This document shows positions 42,600 to 51,873 of a stretch of 64,000 nt of DNA, piece by piece. Made by a program: the position numbers and the translations under genes. Every line of letters begins with the position of its first letter. The stretch's first letter is position 1. This DNA is from Pseudomonas fluorescens (GTDB lineage Bacteria; Pseudomonadota; Gammaproteobacteria; Pseudomonadales; Pseudomonadaceae), in contig NZ_CABVIY010000007.1 in assembly GCF_902498195.1 (NCBI RefSeq), forward strand, positions 396,057-460,056. The letters run 5' to 3'. The notes beneath the pieces are model-generated. The model was not told the DNA's origin. It ran no database searches and was given only the letters and a program-made list of their open reading frames with translations.

Positions 42600-43391
42600 A
42601 TGCGCCTTTACCTCGCTTGCCTCTTGCTGGCCTTGAGCGGACTCAGCCAGGCCGCCATCAAGACCCAGGAAATCCCCTACCAGAGCGCCGACGGTACGAA
42701 ACTGATCGGTTATTACGCCTACGACGACGCGATCAAGGGCCCGCGCCCCGGTGTCGTGGTGGTGCATGAATGGTGGGGGCTCAATGACTACACCAAACGC
42801 CGCGCCCGCGACCTCGCCGGCCTTGGCTACAGCGCGCTGGCCATCGACATGTATGGCGGTGGCAAGAACACCGAGCATCCCAAGGACGCCATGGCGTTCA
42901 TGCAGGCCGCGATCAAAGACAGCGCCGCGTCCAGCGCACGCTTTCAGGCCGGGCTCGACGTGTTGAAGAAGCAGCCGCAAACCGACCCGAACAAGGTCGC
43001 CGCGATCGGTTACTGCTTCGGCGGCGCCGTCGTGCTCAATGCCGCGCGCCAGGGTGTGCCGCTGGCCGGCGTGGTCAGTTTCCACGGTGCCCTGGCGACC
43101 AATTCGCCTGCCCGGCCCGGCAGCGTGAAAGCCAAAATCCTGGTCGAGCACGGCGCGCTGGACAGCATGGTGACGCCGGAAAACGTCGCCGCCTTCAAGG
43201 CCGAGATGGACAAGGCCGGCGCCGACTACCAGTTCGTCAGCCTCGAAGGCGCCAAGCACGGCTTCAGCAATCCTGACGCCGACCGCTTGAGCCACGGCGA
43301 TCATGGCGGGCCGGACATTGGCTACAACAAAGCGGCGGATGAATCGTCGTGGGCGGATATGCAGGCGTTTTTCAAGAAGATATTCAGCTGA
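42600..43391 (+). CDS. dienelactone hydrolase family protein, secreted
   Basis: This 263-aa protein has a signal peptide (MRLYLACLLLALSGLSQA) and an alpha/beta fold. The nucleophile Cys lies in AAIGYCFGGAVVLN, the Asp in GALDSMVTP and the His in GAKHGFSNPDAD. This is the DlhB/YghX type found in periplasm. AGGAG lies 8 bp before the ATG at 42600; the longer frame is rejected. Its promoter probably includes the phased repeats. pcpS follows 94 bp later. Confidence 0.92.
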   Translation: MRLYLACLLLALSGLSQAAIKTQEIPYQSADGTKLIGYYAYDDAIKGPRPGVVVVHEWWGLNDYTKRRARDLAGLGYSALAIDMYGGGKNTEHPKDAMAFMQAAIKDSAASSARFQAGLDVLKKQPQTDPNKVAAIGYCFGGAVVLNAARQGVPLAGVVSFHGALATNSPARPGSVKAKILVEHGALDSMVTPENVAAFKAEMDKAGADYQFVSLEGAKHGFSNPDADRLSHGDHGGPDIGYNKAADESSWADMQAFFKKIFS

Positions 43392-43485
43392 TCAACCGTG
43401 GCGCGGCCTTCGTGAGCCTGCTCGCGAACGGCTGCGCCGCCGATCCGCACCTTTGCACTACCCAGCATCAAGGCAACCCGGCAAA

Positions 43486-44220
43486 ATGCCCGACATGACT
43501 TCCCTCCCCGCCCTGCCCGCCTGCTGCACGCCCCTCGATGCCCACTGGCCGCTGCCGTTTGTGTTGCCGCAGACGGTGCTGTTGAGTACCCACTTCGATA
43601 CCTCCCGACTGCTCAGCGACGATTTCCAGCGCAGCGCCATCGAAGCGCCCGCCAGCATCCAGCGCTCCGTCGCCAAGCGTCAGGCGGAATTTCTCGCCGG
43701 ACGCATTTGCGCACGAGCCGCTTTGCAGCAACTGGAAGGCCTGAGCTTCAGCCCGGCCATCGGCGAGGACCGGGCGCCTGTGTGGCCGGCGCATATCACC
43801 GGTTCGATTACCCACAGCACCGGCCGTGCGGCAGCCATTGTCGCGAACAAAAGCCATTGGCGCGGGTTGGGCATGGACCTGGAAAACCTGCTCAACGCCG
43901 AACGCGCCGAACGACTGGCCGGGGAAATCCTCACCCCGCCCGAATTGCGGCGCATGGCTGCGGGCCGTCGCGAGCATCTGGCGCTGCTGGTGACCCTGAC
44001 CTTTTCGGTGAAAGAAAGCCTGTTCAAGGCGCTCTATCCGATCGTCCGGCAACGTTTCTACTTTGAACACGCCGAAGTGCTGGAGTGGACCGAGGCCGGC
44101 GAAGTGCGGTTGCGGTTGCTGACCGACCTGTCCAGTGAATGGCGCAACGGCACAGAGCTGGAGGCGCAGTTCGGGGTCAAGGAGGGGCAGTTGTTGAGTC
44201 TGGTCAGTATCAGGGCCTGA
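43486..44220 (+). CDS. pcpS: 4'-phosphopantetheinyl transferase PcpS (EntD/Sfp type)
   Basis: This 244-aa enzyme attaches phosphopantetheine to acyl- and peptidyl-carrier proteins. It has the SITHSTGRAAAIVA block, the Mg-binding GMDLENL motif and the FSVKESLFKALYP signature. Its length and start (FCTPLD-like LPACCTPLDAHWPLP) match the Pseudomonas PcpS that serves both fatty acid ACP and siderophore NRPS. The ATG 43486 is chosen because longer frames have no family-like start. Confidence 0.94.
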   Translation: MPDMTSLPALPACCTPLDAHWPLPFVLPQTVLLSTHFDTSRLLSDDFQRSAIEAPASIQRSVAKRQAEFLAGRICARAALQQLEGLSFSPAIGEDRAPVWPAHITGSITHSTGRAAAIVANKSHWRGLGMDLENLLNAERAERLAGEILTPPELRRMAAGRREHLALLVTLTFSVKESLFKALYPIVRQRFYFEHAEVLEWTEAGEVRLRLLTDLSSEWRNGTELEAQFGVKEGQLLSLVSIRA

Positions 44221-44240
44221 AGCCCTTCGGTGCCTGTCAT

Positions 44241-44322
44241 GGCCTCTTCGCGGGCAAGCCCGCTTCCACAGGTTTGGTGTCGCTCACAAAACTGTGGGAG
44301 CGGGCTTGCCCGCGATGAGGCC
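44241..44322. repeat. REPIN
   Basis: Inverted REP copies CTTCGCGGGCAAGCCCGCTT and GAGCGGGCTTGCCCGCGATG around about 25 bp, between convergent pcpS and the kinase gene. This copy uses CGGGCAAGCCCG, a variant core. Confidence 0.88.
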
Positions 44323-44341
44323 CCAAAGACAACACACTATT

Positions 44342-45952
44342 TCAACGCTTCTCCTGATTCCTCGGCCAGCTCAAACTGAAGCAAGCCCCGCCCAGACTTT
44401 TGCTCTTGCCGATCAACGCCCGCCCGTCATGCCAATGGATAATGCGCCGGACAATCGACAACCCCAGGCCATGCCCACCGGATGCGCGGGTGCGGCTGTC
44501 ATCGAGGCGCAGGAACGGGGTGAAGATTTTCTCCCAGGCGATCTCCGGCACGCCCGGCCCGTCATCCTCGACATCCACCCGGCAGCGCTGTTGTCCCACC
44601 TGATAGCTGATCGTCACCCGTGATTGCGCGTGGCGCATGGCGTTGCTGACCAGGTTCTGCAGCGCGCGATGCAGGTAGCGCGGCTCGGCTTCGACCCAGG
44701 CGTCGTCACAATCGGCGGCCGACAGGCACAAGCCCCGCTGCACCGTGACATCGGCGCGCAACGGTGCCAGCTCCTCGATCACCTGATTGACCAGCGCGTC
44801 CAGGTCGATGCGTTGAAAAATCAGGGCCGGCGAACCTTGCTCCAGTCGCGCATAGGTCAGCATCTCGTCCACCAGGCGGTCGAGGTCCTCGATGTCGTGG
44901 TCCATGCCCTCGCAGTATTTTTCCAGGGCTTGCGGGGTGGTGGCCGAGCCGATCATTTCCAGGCCAAAGCGCAGGCGCGCCACCGGTGTGCGCAACTCGT
45001 GGGACACCGCGCGCACCAGTTCACGCTGGATCGCCAACAGTTGTTGCAGGTGTTCGGCCATGCCGTTGAACGCCGACGCCAGGCGTCCCACGGAGTCCGC
45101 ACCTCGGGTCGGCACCCGCGTTTCCAGGCTGCCCTTGGCGATGCGCGTGGCCGCCGCCTCCAGGCCGCGCAGGCGGCGCTCCAACTGGCGCACCAGTAAA
45201 TAGACGATCAGCCCGATCAGGGTCAGGCCCAGCGCGGCGATCAGCACCAGCCATTCCGGCGGATAGGGATTCATCTGATACAACGGGCCGATCTCCAGCA
45301 CCCACGGCGTGCCGACCATGCCGGCGAACACCCGGATCGAATCACCGCCCTTGCCCAGCGCCATCACCGTGTCGCCTTCCGACACCCGACGACTCTGGTC
45401 CTCGTCCATGTCGGCGTCTTCCACCGTGACCAGCCGCAAGTCAAAGCCAAAGCCCTTGTCCTGCTTCAATTGCGCCAGGCGCACCGGTTGCTCGCCCACC
45501 GGGTAGCGCACCAATTCGTCGGCCAGCAAATAAATGGTCGCCCGGGCCAATTGCTCGCTGATCTGCTGGACTTCCCCGGTGAGCACCAACTGTTCCTTGT
45601 CGCTGACCAGGCGGTAAACCTTCGCCGCATGCGGGCCGGTCTGTTCCACCAGTGCCTGGCCGCGCAGCACGCGGGTGCGCTGGGTGAGGTCGAGGTCGGT
45701 CTCGTTGAAGGTTTTCAGCGCCAGCGGAATCCCCAGCAGCCGCTCCCACACCAATAGCGAACGGTGGCGTTCGGTCGGGTTCATCGGTTGCAGGTTGTCG
45801 GCCATCAGCGAAAACGTGCCGTGGGCCAGACGTTCACGGTACTGCTCGCTGCGCACCTGATTGAGCATGTGCAAGGCCAGCACACCGAGCACCGCCACCA
45901 GAATCAGCGCGGCGCACATGCCACCGTAAATGCGCAGGAAGATCGAGTTCAC
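44342..45952 (-). CDS. rstB: sensor histidine kinase, RstB-like
   Basis: This 536-aa kinase has TM1 at about 8-28, a periplasmic region of about 200 residues, TM2 near LIAALGLTLIGLIVYLLV, HAMP, HisKA with VSHELRTPVARLRFG and an HATPase (NLVSNAMRHA, GHGLGLSI). It starts with GTG 45952, overlapping the regulator stop (GTGA). The pair stands directly upstream of nrdA's divergent promoter, a conserved position in Pseudomonas. The RstB name is from architecture and similarity to RstA/RstB pairs. Confidence 0.85.
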   Translation of the reverse strand: MNSIFLRIYGGMCAALILVAVLGVLALHMLNQVRSEQYRERLAHGTFSLMADNLQPMNPTERHRSLLVWERLLGIPLALKTFNETDLDLTQRTRVLRGQALVEQTGPHAAKVYRLVSDKEQLVLTGEVQQISEQLARATIYLLADELVRYPVGEQPVRLAQLKQDKGFGFDLRLVTVEDADMDEDQSRRVSEGDTVMALGKGGDSIRVFAGMVGTPWVLEIGPLYQMNPYPPEWLVLIAALGLTLIGLIVYLLVRQLERRLRGLEAAATRIAKGSLETRVPTRGADSVGRLASAFNGMAEHLQQLLAIQRELVRAVSHELRTPVARLRFGLEMIGSATTPQALEKYCEGMDHDIEDLDRLVDEMLTYARLEQGSPALIFQRIDLDALVNQVIEELAPLRADVTVQRGLCLSAADCDDAWVEAEPRYLHRALQNLVSNAMRHAQSRVTISYQVGQQRCRVDVEDDGPGVPEIAWEKIFTPFLRLDDSRTRASGGHGLGLSIVRRIIHWHDGRALIGKSKSLGGACFSLSWPRNQEKR

Positions 45953-46671
45953 AGGGACGGGTCTACGCAGGCCTCGGGCACGAACAGATAGCCTTTGCTG
46001 CGGATGGTCTTGATCAGCCGCGGGTGCTCCGGGTCATCGCCGATTTTCGGGCGGATGCGCGATATGCGCACGTCGATGGAGCGATCCTGGCCGTCATAGC
46101 CAATACCGCGCAACGCGGTGAAAATTTCTTCCCGGGACAGAATGCGCCCGGCGTTGGCCACCAGCAGCCAGAGCAAATCAAACTCGGCGCTGGTCAGTTC
46201 GATTCCGTTGTCGTGCAACCAGGCTTCACGCAATGCGTTGTCCACCACCAGCGGGCCGAATTGCAGCCGGCGTTGTTTTTCCGGGGCGACCTCCGGGGCT
46301 TCACTGCGTCGCAGCAACGCCTGGATGCGCGCCAGCAGCAAGCGTGGGCGCACCGGCTTGCACACGTAGTCGTCGGCGCCCAGGTCCAGTCCGAGAATCT
46401 GGTCGGTGTCGTCGGTGCGCGCGGTGAGCATCAGGATCGGCCCCTCATAGCGGTCGCGAACCTTGCGGCAGATGCTCAGGCCATCTTCACCAGGGAGCAT
46501 CAAATCGAGGATCACCAGGTCCGGCTGTTCCTTGAGAATACGCGCCGCCGCCAGGGCGCCATTGCCCTCGATCGACACACGCAGGCCATTGGCTTCCAGG
46601 TAATCGCGGGTCAGTTCGGCCAGACGCTGGTCGTCCTCCACAATCAGTACCTGCCAGGCTTGTTGCTCCAC
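45949..46671 (-). CDS. rstA: OmpR-family response regulator, RstA-like
   Basis: This 240-aa regulator has Asp56 in LVILDLMLPGEDG, DYVCKPVRP and a winged-helix end (IKTIRSKGYLFVPEA). It starts with GTG 46671. The effector end and the sequence LLWLLVANAGRILSREEIFTALRGIGYDG match RstA-type regulators. Co-transcribed with the kinase gene through a GTGA overlap. The promoter is in the long region upstream of nrdA. Confidence 0.87.
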   Translation of the reverse strand: MEQQAWQVLIVEDDQRLAELTRDYLEANGLRVSIEGNGALAAARILKEQPDLVILDLMLPGEDGLSICRKVRDRYEGPILMLTARTDDTDQILGLDLGADDYVCKPVRPRLLLARIQALLRRSEAPEVAPEKQRRLQFGPLVVDNALREAWLHDNGIELTSAEFDLLWLLVANAGRILSREEIFTALRGIGYDGQDRSIDVRISRIRPKIGDDPEHPRLIKTIRSKGYLFVPEACVDPSL

Positions 46672-46961
46672 GGGTGACCTCTACTTGCCAAGAACGCTAA
46701 TAAGGAAGGATCTGCCCGTCTTTTTGTAATGTTTTGAGAGGTTAAATCTCCTACGGGCTGGCCGATTGTATAAACGTCGCCCGCACAGAACACAAGCCGC
46801 TAAATGCGTTCGGCCAGGGCGGTTTTTTGTGATAGGGTTCGCGCCCTTAAAAATCTGCCCGGCCGTTTTCGATCGTTGAAAATCGATGAAAAAAAGCGCG
46901 GTCCAGCAGCATCGCGGCCTACACGCCGATTCGCTCTTTCACACACAATTTACGCACAGGT

Positions 46962-46970
46962 TTATCCACA
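46962..46970 (+). promoter_or_regulatory. DnaA box upstream of nrdA
   Basis: TTATCCACA is a perfect DnaA consensus. It lies 28 bp upstream of the first NrdR-like box. DnaA control of nrdAB is known in E. coli. Confidence 0.55.
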
Positions 46971-46997
46971 GGTAGTACGTTGCAATCCCCCCCTAAA

Positions 46998-47044
46998 ACG
47001 CATTATCTTGTAGCCCAGCGCAAAAAAAACCCTAGATGTAGGGT
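46998..47044 (+). promoter_or_regulatory. two NrdR-like boxes 31 bp apart upstream of nrdA
   Basis: Box 2 at 47029-47044 reads ACCCTAGATGTAGGGT, a full palindrome with the NrdR core CWAnATnTWG. Box 1 at 46998-47013 reads ACGCATTATCTTGTAG and misses one core base. Their cores start at 47001 and 47032, exactly 31 bp apart, three helical turns, as NrdR pairs usually are. Confidence 0.65.
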
Positions 47045-47403
47045 TTTACGCAAAAAACCAAACACAAACCGGACACCAATTTCAAGCGCTTTTCTTGCCT
47101 CTGTCCGGTTGAACCAAACGTATTTTCAAAAGACCAAACCGCGCACGCGGATGGCTACTGTATTTCGGCCCAAAGCGGTGGAAACGGTACGGGTGTTGCA
47201 GTCCCAACTGTCACCTCAAAGGACCAGGGTTTCAGGCCTCATGGCGTGCGACCAAAGACTTCGGCATGGAAGCGGCGCCCAATAGCACCCTTCCTACTGT
47301 CCCGAAGTTGTTATGCCCGGCCTTCGCCGGTTGTAGTGCTTCAGGACGGAACGGTGGGCACCGTTAAGGTGCCCAAACAAACATAGAGAACGTGGAGACA
47401 CCC

Positions 47404-50298
47404 ATGCAAACCGACACAACTCGCGAGAACCCGCAGGGCGCCTTGCCGCAGGCCGCTGATTCGACTTCGGATCTGTCCGCCACCGCGCCTGGCCAGCTGC
47501 GCGTGATCAAGCGTAACGGCACTGTCGTTCCTTACACCGATGACAAGATCACCGTCGCCATCACCAAAGCGTTCCTCGCAGTTGAGGGCGGCACCGCTGC
47601 CGCTTCGTCGCGAATCCACGACACCGTTGCCCGCCTGACCGAACAAGTCACTGCAACCTTCAAGCGTCGCATGCCATCGGGCGGCACCATCCACATCGAA
47701 GAAATCCAGGACCAGGTCGAACTGGCCCTGATGCGTGCCGGCGAGCAGAAAGTCGCTCGCGACTACGTGATCTACCGTGACGCTCGTTCCAAGGAACGCG
47801 CAGCCCACGCACCGGCCGAGGAAGCGGTCAACGCTCATCCGTCGATCCGCATCACCCGCGCCGATGGCACCTTTGCTCCGCTGGACATGGGTCGCCTGAA
47901 CACCATCGTCACCGAAGCGTGCGAAGGCCTGGAAGAGGTCGACGGCGACCTGATCCAGCGCGAAACCCTGAAGAACCTGTACGACGGCGTGGCCCTGACC
48001 GACGTCAACACCGCGCTGGTGATGACCGCCCGTACCCTGGTTGAGCGCGAGCCCAACTACTCGTTCGTGACCGCCCGCCTGCTGATGGACACCCTGCGTG
48101 CCGAAGGCCTGGGCTTCCTCGGCGTCGCCGAGAGCGCCACTCACCACGAAATGGTCGAGCTGTATGCCAAGGCCTTGCCTGCCTACATCGCCAAGGGTAT
48201 CGAATTCGAATTGCTGAACCCGGTCCTGGCCGACTTCGACCTGGAAAAACTGGGCAAGGCGATCAACCACGAGCGCGACCAGCAGTTCACCTACCTGGGC
48301 CTGCAAACCCTGTACGACCGTTATTTCATCCACAAGGATGGCGTGCGTTTCGAACTGCCGCAGATCTTCTTCATGCGCGTGGCCATGGGCCTGGCGATCG
48401 AAGAGAAGCAGAAAGAAGACCGTGCGATCGAGTTCTACAACCTGCTGTCGTCCTTCGACTACATGTCGTCGACCCCGACCCTGTTCAACGCCGGTACCCT
48501 GCGTCCACAGCTGTCGAGCTGCTACCTGACCACCGTGCCGGATGACCTGTCGGGCATCTACCACGCGATCCACGACAACGCCATGTTGTCGAAATTCGCC
48601 GGCGGCCTGGGCAACGACTGGACCCCGGTGCGTGCGCTGGGTTCGTACATCAAGGGCACCAACGGCAAGTCCCAGGGCGTCGTACCGTTCCTGAAAGTGG
48701 TGAACGACACTGCCGTTGCCGTCAACCAGGGTGGCAAGCGCAAGGGCGCTGTCTGTGCCTACCTGGAAACCTGGCACATGGACATCGAAGAGTTCATCGA
48801 GCTGCGCAAGAACACCGGTGATGACCGTCGTCGTACCCACGACATGAACACTGCCAACTGGATCCCTGACCTGTTCATGAAGCGTGTCTTCGATGACGGC
48901 AAGTGGACCCTGTTCTCGCCATCCGAAGTACCGGACCTGCACGACCTGACCGGCAAGGCCTTCGAAGAGCGCTACGAGTACTACGAAGCCCTGACCGAGT
49001 ACCCGGGCAAGGTCAAGCTGTTCAAGACCATACAGGCCAAAGACCTGTGGCGTAAAATGCTGTCCATGCTGTTCGAAACCGGCCACCCGTGGCTGACCTT
49101 CAAGGACCCGTGCAACCTGCGCAGCCCGCAGCAGCACGTCGGCGTGGTCCACAGCTCGAACCTGTGCACCGAGATCACCTTGAACACCAACAAGGACGAG
49201 ATCGCCGTTTGCAACCTGGGCTCGATCAACCTGCCGAACCACATCGTCAACGGCAAGCTGGACACCGCCAAGCTGGAGCGCACCGTCAACACCGCCGTAC
49301 GCATGCTCGATAACGTGATCGACATCAACTACTACTCGGTGCCGCAAGCGAAGAACTCCAACTTCAAGCACCGTCCGGTCGGCCTGGGCATCATGGGCTT
49401 CCAGGACGCGCTGTACCTGCAACACATCCCTTACGGTTCCGACGCTGCCGTCGAGTTCGCCGACAAGTCGATGGAAGCGGTCAGCTACTACGCGATCCAG
49501 GCTTCCTGCGACCTGGCGGACGAGCGTGGCGCCTACGAGACGTTCCAGGGTTCGCTGTGGTCCAAAGGCATCCTGCCGCTGGATTCGCAACAGATCCTGA
49601 TCGAAGCCCGTGGCCAGAAGTACATCGACGTTGACCTGAACGAAACCCTGGACTGGGCACCGGTGCGCGCCCGTGTGCAGAAAGGTATTCGTAACTCCAA
49701 CATCATGGCCATCGCACCGACCGCAACCATCGCCAACATCACCGGCGTGTCGCAGTCGATCGAACCGACCTACCAGAACCTCTATGTGAAATCGAACCTG
49801 TCGGGCGAATTCACCGTGATCAACCCGTACCTGGTTCGCGACCTCAAGGCGCGCGGCCTGTGGGACTCGGTGATGATCAACGACCTGAAGTACTACGACG
49901 GTTCCGTGCAGCAGATCGAGCGCATCCCGCAAGAACTCAAGGAGCTCTACGCGACTGCCTTCGAAGTGGACACCAAGTGGATCGTCGATGCGGCAAGCCG
50001 TCGCCAGAAGTGGATCGACCAGGCTCAGTCGCTGAACCTGTACATCGCTGGCGCTTCGGGCAAGAAGCTGGACGTGACCTACCGCATGGCCTGGTACCGT
50101 GGCCTGAAAACCACTTACTACCTCCGTGCCCTGGCCGCGACCAGCACCGAGAAGTCGACCATCAACACCGGCAAGCTGAACGCTGTTTCCAGCGGCGGCA
50201 ACCACGGTGACGATTCGGTCCTGGCAGCACCGGCCGGCCCTGCTCCAGTGCCGAAGGCCTGCGCCATCGACGAGCCGGATTGCGAAGCTTGCCAATAA
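47404..50298 (+). CDS. nrdA: ribonucleoside-diphosphate reductase class Ia, alpha subunit
   Basis: This 964-aa catalytic subunit reduces ribonucleoside diphosphates. It has two tandem N-terminal ATP-cone domains, first RVIKRNGTVVPYTDDKITVAI near 30-130 and second RITRADGTFAPLDMGRLNTIV near 140-240, the duplicated regulatory cone known for Pseudomonas NrdA. The catalytic barrel has SSCYLTTV, NLCTEITLNT and the radical-transfer region; the C-terminal DCEACQ holds the redox-active Cys pair that accepts electrons from thioredoxin. ATG 47404 follows GGAG by 6 bp; a GTG four codons earlier is rejected. nrdB is not downstream. Confidence 0.97.
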   Translation: MQTDTTRENPQGALPQAADSTSDLSATAPGQLRVIKRNGTVVPYTDDKITVAITKAFLAVEGGTAAASSRIHDTVARLTEQVTATFKRRMPSGGTIHIEEIQDQVELALMRAGEQKVARDYVIYRDARSKERAAHAPAEEAVNAHPSIRITRADGTFAPLDMGRLNTIVTEACEGLEEVDGDLIQRETLKNLYDGVALTDVNTALVMTARTLVEREPNYSFVTARLLMDTLRAEGLGFLGVAESATHHEMVELYAKALPAYIAKGIEFELLNPVLADFDLEKLGKAINHERDQQFTYLGLQTLYDRYFIHKDGVRFELPQIFFMRVAMGLAIEEKQKEDRAIEFYNLLSSFDYMSSTPTLFNAGTLRPQLSSCYLTTVPDDLSGIYHAIHDNAMLSKFAGGLGNDWTPVRALGSYIKGTNGKSQGVVPFLKVVNDTAVAVNQGGKRKGAVCAYLETWHMDIEEFIELRKNTGDDRRRTHDMNTANWIPDLFMKRVFDDGKWTLFSPSEVPDLHDLTGKAFEERYEYYEALTEYPGKVKLFKTIQAKDLWRKMLSMLFETGHPWLTFKDPCNLRSPQQHVGVVHSSNLCTEITLNTNKDEIAVCNLGSINLPNHIVNGKLDTAKLERTVNTAVRMLDNVIDINYYSVPQAKNSNFKHRPVGLGIMGFQDALYLQHIPYGSDAAVEFADKSMEAVSYYAIQASCDLADERGAYETFQGSLWSKGILPLDSQQILIEARGQKYIDVDLNETLDWAPVRARVQKGIRNSNIMAIAPTATIANITGVSQSIEPTYQNLYVKSNLSGEFTVINPYLVRDLKARGLWDSVMINDLKYYDGSVQQIERIPQELKELYATAFEVDTKWIVDAASRRQKWIDQAQSLNLYIAGASGKKLDVTYRMAWYRGLKTTYYLRALAATSTEKSTINTGKLNAVSSGGNHGDDSVLAAPAGPAPVPKACAIDEPDCEACQ

Positions 50299-50332
50299 GC
50301 TGAGCCGGTAGGCGCTGAAAGGCGCTTACTTG

Positions 50333-50369
50333 AAACCCCCGATCAATCCTCTGGATGGGTCGGGGGTTT
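50333..50369 (+). terminator. intrinsic terminator of nrdA
   Basis: AAACCCCCGA and TCGGGGGTTT form the stem with an inner ATCC/GGAT mini-stem, followed by T-rich TTCTTTTG, 34 bp after the stop. Confidence 0.85.
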
Positions 50370-50391
50370 TCTTTTGCCCCCTCAAATCAAG

Positions 50392-50480
50392 AGATCGCAG
50401 CCTCGTTTCACTCGACAGCTCCTACCTTGGAATGCGATTCCCTGTAGGAGCTGCCGAGTGAAACGAGGCTGCGATCTTTC
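50392..50480. repeat. REP-type inverted repeat (GATCGCAGCCTCG variant)
   Basis: Arms AGATCGCAGCCTCGTTTCAC...AGCTCCTAC and the mirror ending GGCTGCGATCTTT enclose about 25 bp. This copy replaces the usual CTTCGGC with CTCGTTTCACTCGAC in both arms, so the change is compensated. Confidence 0.86.
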
Positions 50481-50501
50481 GATCTTTAACAGCCATAAAA
50501 A

Positions 50502-50521
50502 AACCCCTCTTGCGAGGGGTT
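50502..50521. terminator. intrinsic terminator of the flgBCDE unit (minus), also usable from the plus side
   Basis: AACCCCTC-TTGC-GAGGGGTT with A run on one side and T-rich sequence on the other, 23 bp after the flgE stop. Confidence 0.8.
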
Positions 50522-50543
50522 CTTTATGCAGCAGTACCCAATA

Positions 50544-51842
50544 TCAGGTCATCTGAATGATGGTCTGCATGATGGTGCTCTGGGTGGAGATGGTCTTGGC
50601 GTTCGCCTGGTAGTTGCTTTGCGCCTTGATCAGCTCGACCAGTTCATTGGTCACGTTGACGTTGGACTCTTCCAGGGAGTTGGAGCGGATCGAGCCCAGG
50701 GTGCCGGTTTCCGGTGCATCGTAGCCTGGAATACCCGAAGAATAGGTTTCTTTCCAGCTGGTGCCGCCCACTTGCTGCAGACCTTGTTCGTTGGTGAAGC
50801 TGGCGAGCGCGAGCTGGCCGATCGGCTTGGTCTGGTAGTTGCTGAAGTTGGCCAGCATCACACCGCTGCCGTCGATGGTCAGGTTGCTGATTTGGCCAGT
50901 GGCGTAGCCGTTCTGCGCAGGAATCGAACGTGCGGTATCGGCGTTGAACTGGGTGGTATTGGACATGGCGATGGTGATGCCTTTCGGGTCAGCTGCGGCG
51001 CCGTTTGTCGCCCACACACCGTTGGTCATTTTACCCGGTATCCATCCCGTGATTGTCAAATCAGGGCTTACGCCAACGGGCGTCACCAGCTTGCCGCTCG
51101 TGTCGAATTTCAGGACCGAAGCAACCGGCGCGACGACAGTAGGGTCGGTGCCATTCGGGTTGCGCCCGTCAATCAGGGTATAGGTATCCCACGTGTTCGG
51201 GCCCGTCTTGACCATGAATTGATCCAAGCTGTGCTCATTACCCTGAGTGTCGTAAATCGGGGTACTGAACTGCTTGGTGAATGTCGCCGCCTTGGTCGGA
51301 TCGAACTTGTTGGCAGCCACAGTCTGGTCGATAACCGGCTCCGAAGAATTCAGGTTGATCGTCGACGAAACCGTGGTCGTTGTTTTCGGTGCCAGGTTGG
51401 AGGTGTCGATCCGCAGGTCTTTCAACACACCATTGACGATCTTGCCATTGGCATCCACGCCGTAACCCTGCACGCGCGACGAGCCGTCGGAGTTGGTGAC
51501 GTAACCTTCCTTGTCGACCTTGAACGTACCGGCACGGGTGTAGGACAGCGAGCCGTTGTTGTTCAGCACGAAGAAGCCGGAGCCGTTGATACCCATGTCC
51601 AGCACGTTACCGGTGCCGCTGGTGATATCGCCCTGGGTAAACTGCTGGGAAACACTGGCCAGGCGCACACCGCTGCCGACCGTGTTCTTGCCTGTACCCA
51701 GCTTGGTTGCCGAGTACACATCTTCGAATTCCGCGCGGGACGATTTGAAGCCGACCGTCGCCACGTTGGCGATGTTGTTGCCGGTCACGTCCAGTTGTTT
51801 GTTGGCTGCATAGAGACCGCTAAGGCCGATATTGAAAGACAT
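50544..51842 (-). CDS. flgE: flagellar hook protein FlgE
   Basis: This 432-aa hook subunit has the N-terminal D0 motif MSFNIGLSGLYAANKQLDVTGNNIANVATVGFKSSRA and the C-terminal NELVELIKAQSNYQANAKTI, which pair as coiled-coil in the hook. The variable middle includes TSGTGNVLDMGINGSGFFVL. AAAGGAG precedes the ATG. It is the last gene of flgBCDE here; no flgF follows. The product is secreted through the flagellar type III apparatus. Confidence 0.95.
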   Translation of the reverse strand: MSFNIGLSGLYAANKQLDVTGNNIANVATVGFKSSRAEFEDVYSATKLGTGKNTVGSGVRLASVSQQFTQGDITSGTGNVLDMGINGSGFFVLNNNGSLSYTRAGTFKVDKEGYVTNSDGSSRVQGYGVDANGKIVNGVLKDLRIDTSNLAPKTTTTVSSTINLNSSEPVIDQTVAANKFDPTKAATFTKQFSTPIYDTQGNEHSLDQFMVKTGPNTWDTYTLIDGRNPNGTDPTVVAPVASVLKFDTSGKLVTPVGVSPDLTITGWIPGKMTNGVWATNGAAADPKGITIAMSNTTQFNADTARSIPAQNGYATGQISNLTIDGSGVMLANFSNYQTKPIGQLALASFTNEQGLQQVGGTSWKETYSSGIPGYDAPETGTLGSIRSNSLEESNVNVTNELVELIKAQSNYQANAKTISTQSTIMQTIIQMT

Positions 51843-51873
51843 ATTCCACTCCTTTGTGCCGTATTAGTCGGCT

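Larger units (their letters stand above)
46672..47403. other. 732-bp intergenic region between divergent rstA-like and nrdA
   Basis: It holds the DnaA box, two NrdR-like boxes, and an untranslated leader of up to about 350 bp before nrdA with two hairpins: CCGGC-CTTC-GCCGG near 47315 and GGGCACC-GTTAA-GGTGCCC at 47356-47374. Small frames at 46804-47013 and 46980-47285 have no ribosome site or coding look. No other gene was seen. Confidence 0.6.

Noticed and set aside
46980..47285. 101-codon plus-strand frame in the nrdA control region
   Set aside because: It runs across the NrdR boxes, has no ribosome site and its composition differs from neighbours.
47341..50295. 984-codon open frame on the minus strand opposite nrdA
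   Set aside because: It mirrors the codon pattern of nrdA in a GC-rich gene, has no ribosome site and no recognisable domain.
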